Assembly (NCBI RefSeq): GCF_041080675.1
Contig: NZ_CP163520.1
Coordinates: forward strand, 5,642,001-5,706,000
Reading direction: 5' to 3'
Source of the DNA: Streptomyces sp. cg36
Lineage (GTDB): Bacteria > Actinomycetota > Actinomycetes > Streptomycetales > Streptomycetaceae
Length of the DNA stretch: 64,000 bases
The notes beneath the pieces are model-generated. The model ran no database searches and was not told the origin of the DNA. It saw nothing but the letters and a program-made list of their open reading frames with translations. How positions within the stretch are numbered: the first letter of the stretch is position 1; each line of letters opens with the position of its first letter. A program made the translations under genes and the position numbers. Positions 36,551 to 46,734 of the stretch are shown here, one piece after another.

Positions 36551-37066
36551 ATGACGACGACGCAGATCACCCGGAACCTGACCGACACCATCGAGCGGGC
36601 CGCCGCCGAGCACCCCGTGCGCTTCGACTTCGCCCGGGCCAACCCGAAGGCGTTCAAGGCGGTCATCGGCCTCAACATCGCGGCCACCGAGCACCTCGAC
36701 CCCGCCCTGGTGGAGCTGGTGCAGATCCGCGCCTCCCAGATCAACAACTGCGCGTACTGCCTCCACATGCACGTCAGCGACGCGCACAAGGCGGGCGAGA
36801 ACCCGGAGCGGCTGCACATGGTCGGGGTCTGGCGCGAGGCCGCGCACTTCTTCACCGCGCAGGAGCGCGCGGCGCTCGCCCTCACCGAGTCCATGACGCT
36901 GATCGCGGACGGGGGCGTGCCGGACGAGGTGTTCGAGGAGGCGGCGGAGGAGTTCAGCGAGCAGGAGCTCGGCGGGCTGCTGGCGCTGATCCTCACCATC
37001 AACACCTGGAACCGGCTGAACATCACCGCGCGCAAGGTCGCGGGGACGGACGAGCGGGTCCGCTGA
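36551..37066 (+). CDS. Carboxymuconolactone decarboxylase/AhpD-family protein
   Basis: Alkylhydroperoxidase-like protein of 171 aa. The redox motif NCAYCLHMHVSDA (CxxC plus His, about residue 65) sits in the helical AhpD fold, preceded by ELVQIRASQIN. Members reduce peroxides or act as thiol oxidoreductases, usually linked to oxidative stress. The -10-like TAGATT (36538-36543) lies seven bases upstream of ATG 36551, so the transcript may be leaderless. An ATG at 36545 is an alternative. No sigma or peroxiredoxin gene adjoins it. Confidence 0.9.
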   Translation: MTTTQITRNLTDTIERAAAEHPVRFDFARANPKAFKAVIGLNIAATEHLDPALVELVQIRASQINNCAYCLHMHVSDAHKAGENPERLHMVGVWREAAHFFTAQERAALALTESMTLIADGGVPDEVFEEAAEEFSEQELGGLLALILTINTWNRLNITARKVAGTDERVR

Positions 37067-37120
37067 GGCGCCCGCGGGCCGCGCCGCGGAGGTGGTGGAG
37101 GCGGCCCGCGCCCCTGTCCC

Positions 37121-37480
37121 TTACCGGGAGAGCGCGTCCCGCACGGCCTCTTCGGTCCGGCCGACCACGGCCGAGCCGTCGTCCGCCGTGATGATCGGGC
37201 GCTGGATCAGCTCGGGGTGCGCGGCGAGGGCCGCCACCCAGCGCCCGCGCGAACCGGCGGCGCGCGGCCACTCCTTCAGCCCGAGCTCCTCGGCCTCGGC
37301 CTCCTGGGTGCGGGTGATGTCCCACGGTTCGAGGCCGAGCCGGTCGAGCACGGCCCGGATCTCGTCCTCGGAGGGAACGTCTTCGAGGTAGCGGCGGACG
37401 GTGTACGAGGCGCCTTCCGCGTCCAGCAGCTGTACGGCGCCGCGGCACTTGGAACAGGCGGGATTGATCCAGATCTCCAT
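37121..37480 (-). CDS. ArsC/Spx-family thioredoxin-fold protein
   Basis: Thioredoxin-fold protein of 119 aa similar to glutaredoxin-dependent arsenate reductases (ArsC/YffB). The N-terminal strand is MEIWINPACSKCRGAVQLL with a CxxC active site (Cys 9 and 12), followed by RRYLEDVPS and a C-terminal EALIxRPIIxxD-like segment (PELIQRPIITADDGSAVVGR). Real arsenate reductase activity is unproven; no arsB or arsR gene is nearby. Start chosen at ATG 37480 from fold alignment; no clear ribosome site. Confidence 0.87.
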   Translation of the reverse strand: MEIWINPACSKCRGAVQLLDAEGASYTVRRYLEDVPSEDEIRAVLDRLGLEPWDITRTQEAEAEELGLKEWPRAAGSRGRWVAALAAHPELIQRPIITADDGSAVVGRTEEAVRDALSR

Positions 37481-37632
37481 GCGGAGAAAGGTATCGCCCC
37501 GGGCGTCCCGGACGACTCCCAAACCACCTCTGGCCAGCGGGTATTGCCCGTACGGGACAGGGCGATTGTCAGTGGGGGGCAGTAAAATTGAGGCAGTTCG
37601 TGAGGGTTCCCGACTGCCCCAGGAGGATGCCC

Positions 37633-37914
37633 ATGGCCGCTGCCGTACTGACGTCGCGCGCCCCGCAGCAGCTGTCCCTGCTGACCCTGAAGAAGGTCCC
37701 GCTGCCCGCCGGCCGCCCGCGCGTGTGGTACGAGACGCACAACAGGCGCCTCAAGGCGATGCGCCTGGCCATCGCGCTGCTCGACACGGGTGTGTACCAG
37801 CCCGAGCAGGCGCCCGACCGCAAGATACGCAGCACGGCGGAGCTGATCGGAGTCCACCCGCCGTCCGACACGACGTGCCGGATGGTCCGGGCCCTGATCC
37901 GCTCGGGCCGCTGA
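37633..37914 (+). CDS. Conserved small basic protein
   Basis: Protein of 93 aa, unrecognised. MAAAVLTSRAPQQLSLLTLK, then PLPAGRPRVWYETHNRRLKA and MRLAIALLDTGVYQPE; ends SDTTCRMVRALIRSGR. Basic with a short amphipathic helix; no signal peptide. A strong AGGAGG six bases before ATG 37633 supports it as a real gene and this start (ATG 37627 would be too close). It lies between the ArsC-like gene and the glnA terminator. Function unknown. Confidence 0.8.
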   Translation: MAAAVLTSRAPQQLSLLTLKKVPLPAGRPRVWYETHNRRLKAMRLAIALLDTGVYQPEQAPDRKIRSTAELIGVHPPSDTTCRMVRALIRSGR

Positions 37915-38001
37915 CACCAGGGGTGCCGCGCCGCCGGGGGACCGGGGGCGCGGCACCCGCGCGGCCCGCCCCGGCGGACGGATGCGCCCCGGGACGCGCG
38001 A

Positions 38002-38038
38002 AGGCCCCGCCGCCCCCGGGGAGGGAGCGGCGGGGCCT
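38002..38038 (-). terminator. glnA terminator hairpin
   Basis: Perfect 12-bp stem (38002-38013 with 38027-38038) and 13-nt loop, 25 bp past the glnA stop. Confidence 0.8.
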
Positions 38039-38063
38039 GCACGGCGTGTGGTGCACGGGCCGC

Positions 38064-39473
38064 CTAGAGGTCGAAGTACAGCTCGAACTCGTGCGGGTGC
38101 GGGCGCAGCTGGATCGGGGCGATCTCCGACGTGCGCTTGTAGTCGATCCACGTCTCGATCAGGTCGGACGTGAAGACGCCGCCCGCCTGGAGGTACTCGT
38201 TGTCGGCCTCCAGGGCCTCCAGCACCGCCGGGAGGGAGGTCGGGACCTGGGCGACGCCCGCGTGCTCCTCGGGGGCCAGCTCGTAGAGGTCCTTGTCGAT
38301 CGGCTCGGCCGGCTCGATCTTGTTCTTGATGCCGTCGAGGCCCGCGAGCAGCAGCGCCGAGAAGGCGAGGTACGGGTTGGAGGACGGGTCCGGCGCGCGG
38401 AACTCGACGCGCTTGGCCTTCGGGTTGGAGCCCGTGATCGGGATGCGCATCGCGGCGGAGCGGTTGCGCTGCGAGTACACCAGGTTGACCGGGGCCTCGA
38501 AGCCGGGCACCAGGCGGTGGTACGAGTTCACCGTCGGGTTGGTGAAGGCGAGCAGCGACGGGGCGTGCTTGAGGATGCCGCCGATGTAGTAGCGGGCGGT
38601 GTCCGAGAGGCCCGCGTAGCCCTGCTCGTCGTAGAAGAGCGGCTCGCCGCCGGTCCACAGGGACTGGTGGACGTGCATGCCCGAGCCGTTGTCGCCGAAG
38701 ATCGGCTTCGGCATGAAGGTCGCGGTCTTGCCGTTGCGCCAGGCGACGTTCTTCACGATGTACTTGAAGAGCATCAGGTCGTCGGCCGCGGCGAGCAGCG
38801 TGTTGAACTTGTAGTTGATCTCGGCCTGACCGGCCGTGCCCACCTCGTGGTGCTGGCGCTCGACCTGGAGGCCGGACTTCTCCAGCTCCAGGGAGATCTC
38901 GGCGCGCAGGTCGGCGAAGTGGTCGACCGGCGGGGCCGGGAAGTAGCCGCCCTTGTAACGGACCTTGTAGCCGCGGTTGTTCTCGACCGCGCCGGTGTTC
39001 CAGGCGCCGGCCTCGGAGTCGATGTGGTAGAAGCTCTCGTTCGCCGCGGTCGAGAAGCGGACCGAGTCGAAGACGTAGAACTCGGCCTCGGGGCCGAAGT
39101 ACGCGGTGTCCGCGATGCCGGTCGAGGCGAGGTACGCCTCGGCCTTCTTGGCGATGTTGCGCGGGTCGCGGCTGTACTGCTCGCCCGTGATCGGGTCGTG
39201 GATGAAGAAGTTGATGTTGAGCGTCTTGTCGCGGCGGAACGGGTCGACCCGGGCGGTCGAGAGGTCCGCGCGCAGCGCCATGTCCGACTCGTGGATCGCC
39301 TGGAAGCCACGGATCGACGAGCCGTCGAAGGCGAGCTCCTCGGACGGGTCGAACGCCGTCGCCGGGATCGTGAAGTGCTGCATCACGCCCGGAAGGTCAC
39401 AGAAACGGACGTCGACCATCTTGACGTCGTTGTCCTGGATGAACTTCTTGGCGTCGTCGGCGTTCTGGAACAT
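38064..39473 (-). CDS. glnA: Glutamine synthetase type I
   Basis: GSI-beta of 469 aa, the main ammonium-assimilating enzyme, forming dodecamers in the cytoplasm. Catalytic strings: [84 protein letters not shown] and [17 protein letters not shown]. The adenylylation tyrosine is in [10 protein letters not shown] (about residue 396), the target of GlnE. AGGAGG lies six bases before the ATG. Transcription is probably controlled by GlnR through the box at 39570-39607 and ends at the hairpin 38002-38038. Confidence 0.98.
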   Translation of the reverse strand: MFQNADDAKKFIQDNDVKMVDVRFCDLPGVMQHFTIPATAFDPSEELAFDGSSIRGFQAIHESDMALRADLSTARVDPFRRDKTLNINFFIHDPITGEQYSRDPRNIAKKAEAYLASTGIADTAYFGPEAEFYVFDSVRFSTAANESFYHIDSEAGAWNTGAVENNRGYKVRYKGGYFPAPPVDHFADLRAEISLELEKSGLQVERQHHEVGTAGQAEINYKFNTLLAAADDLMLFKYIVKNVAWRNGKTATFMPKPIFGDNGSGMHVHQSLWTGGEPLFYDEQGYAGLSDTARYYIGGILKHAPSLLAFTNPTVNSYHRLVPGFEAPVNLVYSQRNRSAAMRIPITGSNPKAKRVEFRAPDPSSNPYLAFSALLLAGLDGIKNKIEPAEPIDKDLYELAPEEHAGVAQVPTSLPAVLEALEADNEYLQAGGVFTSDLIETWIDYKRTSEIAPIQLRPHPHEFELYFDL

Positions 39474-39569
39474 CCAACTCCTCCTACTCCCGTCCGGGGG
39501 AGACGGGGTTGTAGCTCGTGGTGCGGCCAGTGCGGTGGCACACGCTGGAGCCGACCATAGGCAGGCGGG

Positions 39570-39607
39570 ATTTCTCAAGCGTGACCCGTTTGTTTCGCCC
39601 AAGTTAA
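39570..39607 (-). promoter_or_regulatory. GlnR box upstream of glnA
   Basis: Minus-strand 5-mers TTAAC, GAAAC, GTCAC and GAAAT, each separated by six bases. This matches gTnAC-n6-GaAAC twice (4/5, 5/5, 5/5, 4/5). It lies 97-134 bp upstream of the glnA ATG. A -10-like CTATGG sits about 12 bp downstream of the box. This is the classical position of the GlnR activator site. Confidence 0.85.
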
Positions 39608-39716
39608 CCGGGGTCCGGGTAGGGGCCATATCAAGACCCGTGCAAAACGGGGCGAACCAGTGCCTCTGTCCCATCCCGGGGGCCGGGCTCCGCACCCCGG
39701 CCGGTACCGTGGAAGC

Positions 39717-40184
39717 GTGGACAACAGGCAAGCAATCGGATCGTGGCTCTCCGGGCCCAAGGCGGCGGCCGAGGAGATGGGCGTCGACTTCGGCTACCGG
39801 GGCGAGCAGCTCGGTCTGCCGGAGGAGGGGCCGGGCGCCATCGCCCCCCTGGGTCGGCGCTTCGGCGCCATCTTCATCGACTGGGCGGTGAGTGCCCTGA
39901 TCGCATACGGGCTGCTCGCGCACCGTCAACTCCACCTCACCAACAACTGGGCGCTCGTCGTCTTCCTGGTGATGAGCATCCTGACCGTCGGCACCGTCGG
40001 CTTCACGCCCGGCAAGCGCATCCTGGGCCTGCGGCTGATCTCCGAGAACGGCGGCCGGCTGAGCTTCCCGCGCGCCCTGCTGCGCAGCGTGCTGCTCTGC
40101 CTCGCCGTCCCGGCCCTGGTCTGGGACCGCGACGGCCGCGGCCTCCACGACCGCCTGTCGCGGGCGATCCAGGTACGGATCTGA
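39717..40184 (+). CDS. RDD-family membrane protein
   Basis: Membrane protein of 155 aa. After a soluble N-terminus ([20 protein letters not shown]) the RDD domain begins [20 protein letters not shown] with the eponymous Arg and Asp. Helices continue with [34 protein letters not shown] and [20 protein letters not shown], ending [15 protein letters not shown] proteins are suspected ion or small-molecule transporters. GTG 39717 is preceded by a -10-like TACCGT ending seven bases upstream, compatible with a leaderless message. Divergent from glnA. Confidence 0.9.
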   Translation: MDNRQAIGSWLSGPKAAAEEMGVDFGYRGEQLGLPEEGPGAIAPLGRRFGAIFIDWAVSALIAYGLLAHRQLHLTNNWALVVFLVMSILTVGTVGFTPGKRILGLRLISENGGRLSFPRALLRSVLLCLAVPALVWDRDGRGLHDRLSRAIQVRI

Positions 40185-40431
40185 GCAGCTGGATCCGGGT
40201 ACGGATCTGAGCACCTGGCCGAGCCGTGACCCGGCTCGGCCCCACCCCCGAGGGGCGCTCCCGAAGGGGGCGCACTGAAGGGGCGCGGGGAACTGCGCGA
40301 GCAACCCAGCACGGCCCGCAGCCCAAAGAGCACAAGGGGCCCGCAGCCAAAAGAGCACAAGGGCAAAGAGAAGGGGCCCGGCAGAACCTCTCGGTCCTGC
40401 CGGGCCCCTTCCCGTACGCCCCAGCGGAGCG
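40185..40431. terminator. Convergent terminator hairpin plus REP-like repeat
   Basis: Between the convergent RDD and DUF4191 genes. A perfect 14-bp stem (40371-40384 with 40397-40410, 12-nt loop) should end both transcripts. A copy of the AAGGGGCGCGGGGAACTGCG repeat lies at about 40277-40305. Short repeats of CACAAGGG and of GGATCCGGGTACGGATCTGAGCA-type words near 40150-40215 flank the RDD stop. Confidence 0.8.
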
Positions 40432-41127
40432 TCAGCGCGCCTTCCCGCCGCGCGGCATCCGCATCCCCTTGGGCATGGGCCCCTTGGGAAGCGGCATGTT
40501 GCTCATGAGGTCGCCCATCGCCCGCAGCCGGTCGTTGGCCACGGTGACCTGCGGCCCCGCCAGTACGCGCGGGAGCTTCAGCAGCGTGGTGCGGAGCTTC
40601 TTGAGCGGCACCTGGCCCTCGCCGTCGCCGACGATCACGTCGTGGACGGGTACGTCCACCACGATCCGCGCCATCTTCTTCTTCTCGGCCGCCAGCAGCG
40701 ACTTCACCCGGTTCGGGTTGCCCTCGGCCACCAGCACGATGCCGGCCTTGCCGACCGCCCGGTGCACGACGTCCTGGCTCTTGTTCATCGCGACCGCCGG
40801 AGTGGTCGTCCAGCCGCGGCCGATGTTCTGGAGCACCGCCGCCGCGGCCCCCGGCTGGCCTTCCATCTGCCCGAAGGCAGCGCGCTCGGCACGGCGTCCG
40901 AAGACGATCGCCATGGCGAGGAAGGCCAGCAGGAAGCCGAGGATGCCCAAGTAGATGGGGTGGTCGATCCAGAACCCGAACGCGAGGAAGACACCGAAGG
41001 TGACGATTCCCACTGCCGCGACGACGAGACCGACCTTGGAGTCGGCCTTGCGGGTCATCTTGTACGTCAGGGCGATCTGCTTCAGTCGCCCGGGGTTCGC
41101 AGTGTCTGCGATTTCCTTCCTCGCCAT
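40432..41127 (-). CDS. DUF4191 membrane protein
   Basis: Protein of 231 aa. A soluble N-terminal helix ([20 protein letters not shown]) precedes two adjacent transmembrane helices ([19 protein letters not shown] and [19 protein letters not shown]). A cytoplasmic domain follows with [40 protein letters not shown] and VRRLR-like basic segments, and a Met/Pro/Gly tail ([18 protein letters not shown]). Actinobacterial family next to lipA; function unknown. The fixed association with lipA/lipB suggests a role in lipoylation or membrane protein handling (inference only). Confidence 0.88.
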   Translation of the reverse strand: MARKEIADTANPGRLKQIALTYKMTRKADSKVGLVVAAVGIVTFGVFLAFGFWIDHPIYLGILGFLLAFLAMAIVFGRRAERAAFGQMEGQPGAAAAVLQNIGRGWTTTPAVAMNKSQDVVHRAVGKAGIVLVAEGNPNRVKSLLAAEKKKMARIVVDVPVHDVIVGDGEGQVPLKKLRTTLLKLPRVLAGPQVTVANDRLRAMGDLMSNMPLPKGPMPKGMRMPRGGKAR

Positions 41128-41137
41128 GAACTGAAGT

Positions 41138-41350
41138 TTACGTGGCCCGGGGCCGACGGCTAGCCACGGCCTCCAGTACGTGCTGGGCCTCGGTCCGGTC
41201 CTTGGCGCGGCGGCGGTCCTCCAGGACGGCGGTCCAGGCGTTGCGGCGGGCCGTGCGCTGGCCCGCGCCCATCAGGAGGGACTCCATGGCACGCAGTGCG
41301 TCGGTGACGGACGGGAGCGCGGTGGCGCGTACGGTCGTCGCGGACTGCAT
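41138..41350 (-). CDS. 70-aa conserved protein in the lip cluster
   Basis: Short basic protein, MQSATTVRATALPSVTDALR then MESLLMGAGQRTARRNAWTA and VLEDRRRAKDRTEAQHVLEA. Predicted all-helical, Arg-rich, no cysteines. GGAGG eight bases before the ATG supports it. It starts 276 bp from the lipA stop and ends 10 bp before the DUF4191 start, so it is probably co-transcribed with DUF4191. Not recognised; possibly a small nucleic-acid-binding or adaptor protein (inference). Confidence 0.75.
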   Translation of the reverse strand: MQSATTVRATALPSVTDALRAMESLLMGAGQRTARRNAWTAVLEDRRRAKDRTEAQHVLEAVASRRPRAT

Positions 41351-41525
41351 CGTGAGGTCCTCCCTCGGACGGACAACGGACGGGGGCGATCGCGGGGCGT
41401 GCGCGCCGGAGCTCGCGCCCCGTTGTGCGCGGTGTGTGAAGCCAGCGTCACTGACTGGTGTTACCAGGGCGTGTCCGGCCGGTCAAACACCAATGAAACC
41501 TTGACGCGGACCGGTGAAAGCCTGA

Positions 41526-41571
41526 CGCGGCCCGTACACACCTCCTACCTGCGAGGTATGTACGGGCCGCG
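41526..41571 (-). terminator. lipA terminator hairpin
   Basis: Stem of 13 bp (41526-41538 with 41559-41571) and 20-nt loop that itself contains ACCTC/GAGGT complementarity. It lies 56 bp past the lipA stop, within the 276-bp gap to the 70-aa gene, whose remaining sequence should hold that gene's promoter. Confidence 0.72.
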
Positions 41572-41626
41572 CCGAATCGGCCATTACCGGCCGGTAGTAC
41601 CTTGTGCGCGAATTCACACGCCCGCG

Positions 41627-42604
41627 TCACACACCCGCGGTGGTGCCCTCCGCGGCGACCGTCTCGCCGCGGCGCTCCATCGCCTGCTGGAACAGCCGGC
41701 CCGCGCGGTACGAGGAGCGGACCAGCGGGCCCGACATCACACCGGAGAAACCGATCTCGTCGGCCTCCTCCTTGAGCTCCACGAACTCCTGCGGCTTCAC
41801 CCAGCGCTCCACGGGGTGGTGGCGCACCGACGGCCGCAGGTACTGCGTGATCGTGATCAGCTCGCAGCCCGCGTCGTGCAGGTGCTGGAGCGCCTCGCTG
41901 ACCTCCTCGCGGGTCTCGCCCATGCCGAGGATCAGGTTGGACTTGGTCACCAGGCCGTAGTCGCGGGCCTGGGTGATGACCTCCAGCGAGCGCTCGTAGC
42001 GGAAGCCGGGGCGGATCCGCTTGAAGATGCGCGGCACGGTCTCGACGTTGTGCGCGAAGACCTCGGGGCGGGACGAGAAGACCTCGGCCAGCTGCTCGGG
42101 GACCGCGTTGAAGTCGGGGGCGAGCAGCTCGACCTTGGTGCGCCCGGCCGCGCGGCCGGCGGTCTGCGCGTGGATCTGGCGCACCGTCTCCGCGTACAGC
42201 CAGGCGCCGCCGTCCGCCAGGTCGTCGCGGGCGACGCCGGTGATGGTGGCGTAGTTCAGGTCCATGGTGACCACGGACTCGCCGACGCGGCGGGGCTCGT
42301 CGCGGTCGAGCGCCTCGGGCTTGCCCGTGTCGATCTGGCAGAAGTCGCAGCGCCGGGTGCACTGGTCGCCGCCGATGAGGAAGGTCGCCTCGCGGTCCTC
42401 CCAGCACTCGAAGATGTTGGGGCAGCCCGCCTCCTGGCAGACCGTGTGCAGCCCCTCGCTCTTCACCAGGCTCTGGAGCTTGTTGTACTCGGGGCCCATC
42501 TTCGCCCGGGTCTTGATCCACTCGGGCTTGCGCTCGATGGGGGTCTGGCTGTTCCGGACCTCCAGGCGCAGCATCTTGCGTCCGTCGGGTGCGACTGCGG
42601 ACAC
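41627..42604 (-). CDS. lipA: Lipoyl synthase
   Basis: Radical-SAM enzyme of 325 aa that inserts two sulfur atoms into protein-bound octanoate, making the lipoyl cofactor of the E2 subunits (SucB here) and GcvH. Both clusters are present: [12 protein letters not shown] (CX4CX5C, sacrificial cluster) and CTRRCDFC (CX3CX2C, SAM cluster). [28 protein letters not shown] and the C-terminal RSSYRAG motif (its Ser ligates the auxiliary cluster) complete the set. GTG 42604 has AGGGAG six bases upstream. 125 bp downstream of lipB, probably the same transcript. Confidence 0.97.
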   Translation of the reverse strand: MSAVAPDGRKMLRLEVRNSQTPIERKPEWIKTRAKMGPEYNKLQSLVKSEGLHTVCQEAGCPNIFECWEDREATFLIGGDQCTRRCDFCQIDTGKPEALDRDEPRRVGESVVTMDLNYATITGVARDDLADGGAWLYAETVRQIHAQTAGRAAGRTKVELLAPDFNAVPEQLAEVFSSRPEVFAHNVETVPRIFKRIRPGFRYERSLEVITQARDYGLVTKSNLILGMGETREEVSEALQHLHDAGCELITITQYLRPSVRHHPVERWVKPQEFVELKEEADEIGFSGVMSGPLVRSSYRAGRLFQQAMERRGETVAAEGTTAGV

Positions 42605-42729
42605 GACGTGCTCCCTATGACTTCGATTCTTCGGCGGACACCAGGGTACGCCCGTTATTTGCGTGGCATTACGTCTGGCCAACCCATGGCCAGAGGGGCG
42701 CATTCCCGATTCCGGTGCGCCGGGGCGTA

Positions 42730-43527
42730 CTAGGCGGTAGCGCGCTCGATCTCCCTGGGCGCCAGTTCCGCGTTCTCCAGGATGTCCTTGAGGTGTTTCT
42801 CGGCGACCGGCAGCACGTCGGCGATCGTGATCTCGCGGCCCAGCTCGTACGAGAGGGAGGTCACACCCGCGTCGCGGATGCCGCACGGCACGATCCGGTC
42901 GAACCAGGTGTTGTCCGGGTTCACGTTCAGCGCGAAGCCGTGCATGGTCACGCCCTTGGCGACCCGGATGCCGATCGCCGCGAGCTTGCGGTCCTCGCGG
43001 CGCTGGCCCGCGTTGGACGGCGCGTACTGGGGCCCGTTGAGCCGCGGGTCGAACTCCTCGTCGGCGAGCCGGGGGTCGAAGTCGAGGGCGAGGCCGCCGA
43101 CCCGGGGGCGCTGCTCGACCGGGTCGCCCAGCACCCACACCCCGCTGCGGCCCTCGACCCGGGTGGTCGCCAGACCGAACTCGGCGGCGGTGCGGATCAG
43201 TGCCTCCTCCAGCCGGCGCACGTGCGCCACCACGTCCACCGGGCGCGGCAGCTTCTGGATCGGGTAGCCGACGAGCTGGCCCGGGCCGTGCCAGGTGATC
43301 TTGCCGCCCCGGTCGACGTCCACGACGGGCGTCCCGTCCAGGGGGCGCTCGCTCTCGGCCGTGCGCCGTCCCGCGGTGTAGACGGGCGGGTGCTCGACGA
43401 GCAGGCAGGTGTCCGGGATCTCGTCGGCGAACCGGGCCGCGTGGACCCGTCGCTGCTCGTCCCACGCCTGCTGGTACTCGACCGCGTTTTCGCCGAATCC
43501 CAGTCGGACAAATCGCAGCTCGTTCAC
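42730..43527 (-). CDS. lipB: Octanoyl-ACP:protein octanoyltransferase
   Basis: Transfers octanoate from acyl carrier protein to lipoyl-domain lysines, the step before LipA. 265 aa with [17 protein letters not shown] (about residue 75), the catalytic Lys in [20 protein letters not shown] (about 180) and the catalytic Cys in [14 protein letters not shown] (about 215). GTG 43527 has GAGGAG five bases upstream. First gene of lipB-lipA; a divergent regulator starts 207 bp away. Confidence 0.97.
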   Translation of the reverse strand: MNELRFVRLGFGENAVEYQQAWDEQRRVHAARFADEIPDTCLLVEHPPVYTAGRRTAESERPLDGTPVVDVDRGGKITWHGPGQLVGYPIQKLPRPVDVVAHVRRLEEALIRTAAEFGLATTRVEGRSGVWVLGDPVEQRPRVGGLALDFDPRLADEEFDPRLNGPQYAPSNAGQRREDRKLAAIGIRVAKGVTMHGFALNVNPDNTWFDRIVPCGIRDAGVTSLSYELGREITIADVLPVAEKHLKDILENAELAPREIERATA

Positions 43528-43734
43528 GCCGGCTCCTCACCCAGTGCATACATGCGCCCCCGCCACTGTACGGCCGTGTTCGACGGCACCGGGAGCCGGG
43601 CAGAAACGGCACCTCCTCACACGATCGGATGAATGCGGCGCTCAGGTGGTGGTCTGGGCGATAAGGGCCGCTAAATTCCCCCCGTTCCATGAGGGCTGCC
43701 CGCTTGGCCCGGAAGGCAGGAGATCGCACAGCTG

Positions 43735-45192
43735 ATGACGGAACGACCCGCGCAGCGCACGCCCAACCGCCAGCTCGCCGCACTCATCGCGGAGGCCGGC
43801 TTCTCCAACGCGGGGCTAGCGCGCCGCGTGGACCAGCTAGGTCTGGAGCACGGCCTGGATCTGAGGTACGACAAGACGTCGGTGACGAGGTGGCTGCGCG
43901 GGCAGCAGCCGCGCGGCACCACGCCCGCGCTGATCGCCGAGGTGTTCACCCGGCGCCTCGGCCGTCGGCTATCGGCCCAGGACCTGGGGCTCGACGCGTG
44001 CGCCCCGGTGTACGCCGGGCTCGAATTCGCCGCGACCCCGGAGGAGGCCGTCGACATCGTCAGCGGTCTGTGGCGCAAGGACTCCGGCAGCCACGTCGAG
44101 CTCCGCAAGATCGCGTTCACCCCGGCCGGTCTGGTGGTGCCCAGCCGCGACTGGCTGATCGGCCGGGCCGACGAACGGGTCGGGCACGGCGAACCGGCCC
44201 TGCGCCCGGCGCCCGAGACCGGCGCGCGCATCCCCAGTCAGGGGCGCCCCGGCGTACCCCGCCAGCGCACCTCGGACCGGGGCCCCGGACAGCGGGTGAC
44301 CAGCGGGGACATCGCGGCCCTGCGCTCGGTGGGGGAGCTCTTCCGCACCCTGGACCACGCCTACGGCGGCGGCCACGCGCGCCAGGCCCTGGTGCGCTAC
44401 CTGGAGCACGAGGCCGAGCCGATGCTGCGCGGCAGCTACGGCGAGAACACCGGCCGCAGGCTCTTCGCGGCGGCGGCCGACCTCACCCGGCTCGCGGGCT
44501 GGACCTCGTACGACATCGCGGCGCACGGACTGGCGCAGCGCTACTTCGTCCAGGCGCTGCGCCTGGCGCAGGCGGCGGGCGACCGGGCGTACGGGTCGTA
44601 CGTGCTGGTCACCATGAGCCGCCAGGCGGTCTACCTCGGCCACGGCCGGGAGGCGGTGCAGCTGGCGCGGGTGGCCCAGCAGGGCGTCGGCTCCTCGGCG
44701 CCGCCCGTGGTGCAGGCGCTGCTGCACTCGGTGGAGGCGCGCGGCCACGGCGTGCTCGGCGAGATCCGGGCCTGCACGGCCTCGCTGGTGCGGGCGGAGC
44801 GGGCGATGGAGGCGGCCCGGCCCGGGGACGACGTGCCCTACTGGGCGCGGTTCTTCGACGACGCCCAGCTGGCCGACGAGTTCGGCCACTGCCACCGCGA
44901 CCTCCAGCAGTACCGGGCGGCGGCGCAGCACGCGGAGCGCTCCCTACAGCTGCGCGCCCCGGCGTACGCCCGCTCGCGGCTGTTCTGCCGGGTGGTCCTC
45001 GCCTCCGCCCGGCTCGGGCTGGGCGAGCTCGACCAGGCGTGCGCCCTGGCCGCCGAGGCGGCCCAGCAGGCCAGCGAGATGCGCTCGGTGCGGGCCGTCG
45101 AGTACGTGCGCGACTTCGAGCGCCGGCTGGAGCCCTACCGCGACGCGGCGGCGGTACGGACGTACCGCGACCGCGTCGCGGCCCTCGGGTAG
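43735..45192 (+). CDS. Streptomycete TPR-type regulator
   Basis: Protein of 485 aa. The first 80 residues form a helix-turn-helix-like domain ([40 protein letters not shown]), similar to Xre-type domains of NsdA-like streptomycete regulators. A variable loop (about 150-185) follows, then tetratricopeptide-like helical repeats ([60 protein letters not shown]). NsdA-type proteins repress sporulation and antibiotic production; equivalence here is not shown. Stops four bases before the convergent FAD oxidoreductase. AGGAG lies 12 bases before the ATG, a long spacing. Confidence 0.86.
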   Translation: MTERPAQRTPNRQLAALIAEAGFSNAGLARRVDQLGLEHGLDLRYDKTSVTRWLRGQQPRGTTPALIAEVFTRRLGRRLSAQDLGLDACAPVYAGLEFAATPEEAVDIVSGLWRKDSGSHVELRKIAFTPAGLVVPSRDWLIGRADERVGHGEPALRPAPETGARIPSQGRPGVPRQRTSDRGPGQRVTSGDIAALRSVGELFRTLDHAYGGGHARQALVRYLEHEAEPMLRGSYGENTGRRLFAAAADLTRLAGWTSYDIAAHGLAQRYFVQALRLAQAAGDRAYGSYVLVTMSRQAVYLGHGREAVQLARVAQQGVGSSAPPVVQALLHSVEARGHGVLGEIRACTASLVRAERAMEAARPGDDVPYWARFFDDAQLADEFGHCHRDLQQYRAAAQHAERSLQLRAPAYARSRLFCRVVLASARLGLGELDQACALAAEAAQQASEMRSVRAVEYVRDFERRLEPYRDAAAVRTYRDRVAALG

Positions 45193-45195
45193 CGC

Positions 45196-46548
45196 TCAGG
45201 CGGCCCGGACCGCCGGCACCGGCGGCTCGGCCGGGCGCCTGCCCAGGTCGGCCAGGATCGCCCCGGCGGCCCGGCGGCCCGAGTACAGGGCGCCCTGGAC
45301 CGTACTGGTGTCCCGGTGGTCCCCGCACACGTACAGCCCGGCGAGCACCCGCACCGGGCGGCGCACGTCGTGCGGGGCGGGCATCGCCGGGACGGCCTCC
45401 GGGGTGTGCCGGACGGCCAGCAGCTCCCAGCCGTCCGTCGGCGTCCCGTACAGCCGGGCCAGATGGCGCAGGACCGCCGCCTCCAGGTCCGGCGGCGGGG
45501 TGCCGAGCACGGTCGAGCTGATCAGGGCGCGACCGCCCGGCGCGCGCGCCGGGTCGACCTCGCTCATGACCGCCGTGTACGCCACCGGGCCGCCCCGGTC
45601 CGCGTCGAGCAGCAGCGCCGGTTCGGCCAGCGGCGGCTCGGGGGCGGTGTGGTGCAGCACGGTGATCGGGTGGAACGCCGGCACCCGCAGTCCGGGCAGC
45701 AGCTCGGCGGCGGCCCGCGCGTCGGTGGCGAGCAGCAGCGAACGGCAGCGCAGCACGCCGTGGTCGGCGGTGGCGACCGAGGTGGTGGCCACCGAGGTCA
45801 CCTTGACGTCGGTGCGGACCGTGCCGGGCGGCAGCGCGGCGGCGAGCAGCTCGGGCAGCACCGACGCGCCTCCCGTGGGCACGCACAGCCGGCCGCGCGC
45901 GAAGCCGCGCAGGGCGAGGTCCGCGCACCGGCTGGAGGTGGTGAGGTCCGGGTCGCAGAGCAGCGCCGAGAGCAGGGGGCGCACGAACCCGTCCAGGGTG
46001 CGGGCGGGCAGGCCACGGGTCTGCAGGGCGGTCCCGATGGGCAGTTCGGGCCGGGCCAGGAGCCGCTCGACGGAGGTCGCGGCGAGGCGGGCGAGGGCCG
46101 CGCCGAGCCGCGCCTGGTCCAGCGCGCCGCCGAGCGGGGCGGTGGCCCCGCGCGCGGAGCTCCTGGGCACGCCCCGCGCGGCTCCTCTGGGGGCGCTCGC
46201 GAGGGCGCGCGCCGCAGCGAGTGCGCCCCGTGCGCTCCTGGGTGCGCCCGCTCGGTAGTGGCGCCCGGCGCTGTGTACGAGCACCCCGGGCGCGAACGGA
46301 CTCAGAGCCAGGCCCTCCAGGCCCGGCGAGCGGGTCAGCTCCGGGTACGCGGTGGAGAGCAGCTGGCCGATCCGGTCGAGGCGGAAGCCGTCCACCTCCT
46401 CGGTGGACATCCGGCCGCCCACCTCCCCGGCGGCTTCCAGGACCATGACCGGGACTCCCGCGGCGGTCAGCTGATGCGCCGCTGACAGGCCCGCGAGCCC
46501 GGCCCCCACGATGACGACGTCCGCCTGGTGTGCGGTGCTGCAGAGCAC
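45196..46548 (-). CDS. FAD-dependent amine-oxidase-like oxidoreductase
   Basis: Flavoprotein of 450 aa. N-terminal dinucleotide-binding motif DVVIVGAGLAGLSAAHQLTA with the following EAAGEVGGRMST is typical of the amine oxidase/phytoene desaturase-like fold; the C-terminal FAD motif is LYVCGDHRDTSTVQGALYSG. An Ala/Arg-rich low-complexity insertion at about residues 100-137 is built of imperfect repeats of RSARGA-like units and looks expanded. GTG 46548 has GGAGG five bases upstream. Substrate unknown. Convergent with the TPR regulator. Confidence 0.87.
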   Translation of the reverse strand: MLCSTAHQADVVIVGAGLAGLSAAHQLTAAGVPVMVLEAAGEVGGRMSTEEVDGFRLDRIGQLLSTAYPELTRSPGLEGLALSPFAPGVLVHSAGRHYRAGAPRSARGALAAARALASAPRGAARGVPRSSARGATAPLGGALDQARLGAALARLAATSVERLLARPELPIGTALQTRGLPARTLDGFVRPLLSALLCDPDLTTSSRCADLALRGFARGRLCVPTGGASVLPELLAAALPPGTVRTDVKVTSVATTSVATADHGVLRCRSLLLATDARAAAELLPGLRVPAFHPITVLHHTAPEPPLAEPALLLDADRGGPVAYTAVMSEVDPARAPGGRALISSTVLGTPPPDLEAAVLRHLARLYGTPTDGWELLAVRHTPEAVPAMPAPHDVRRPVRVLAGLYVCGDHRDTSTVQGALYSGRRAAGAILADLGRRPAEPPVPAVRAA

Positions 46549-46734
46549 GTGCCCCTCCCTGAAGGTCGGCGCGGCTAGGTGGATGCCTCATGCCCCCAAC
46601 GGGCACCCGAAATGCAGGAGTTCGGACCGAGAGTAGAAAGCGCGGTCGATTCCCCGCCGCGCGCACGGGCCAGGGCACCGAAGCACACGGGCGCACACCG
46701 CCCGCCCGCCGGGCCCGGACCCGCGCACCTTCCG

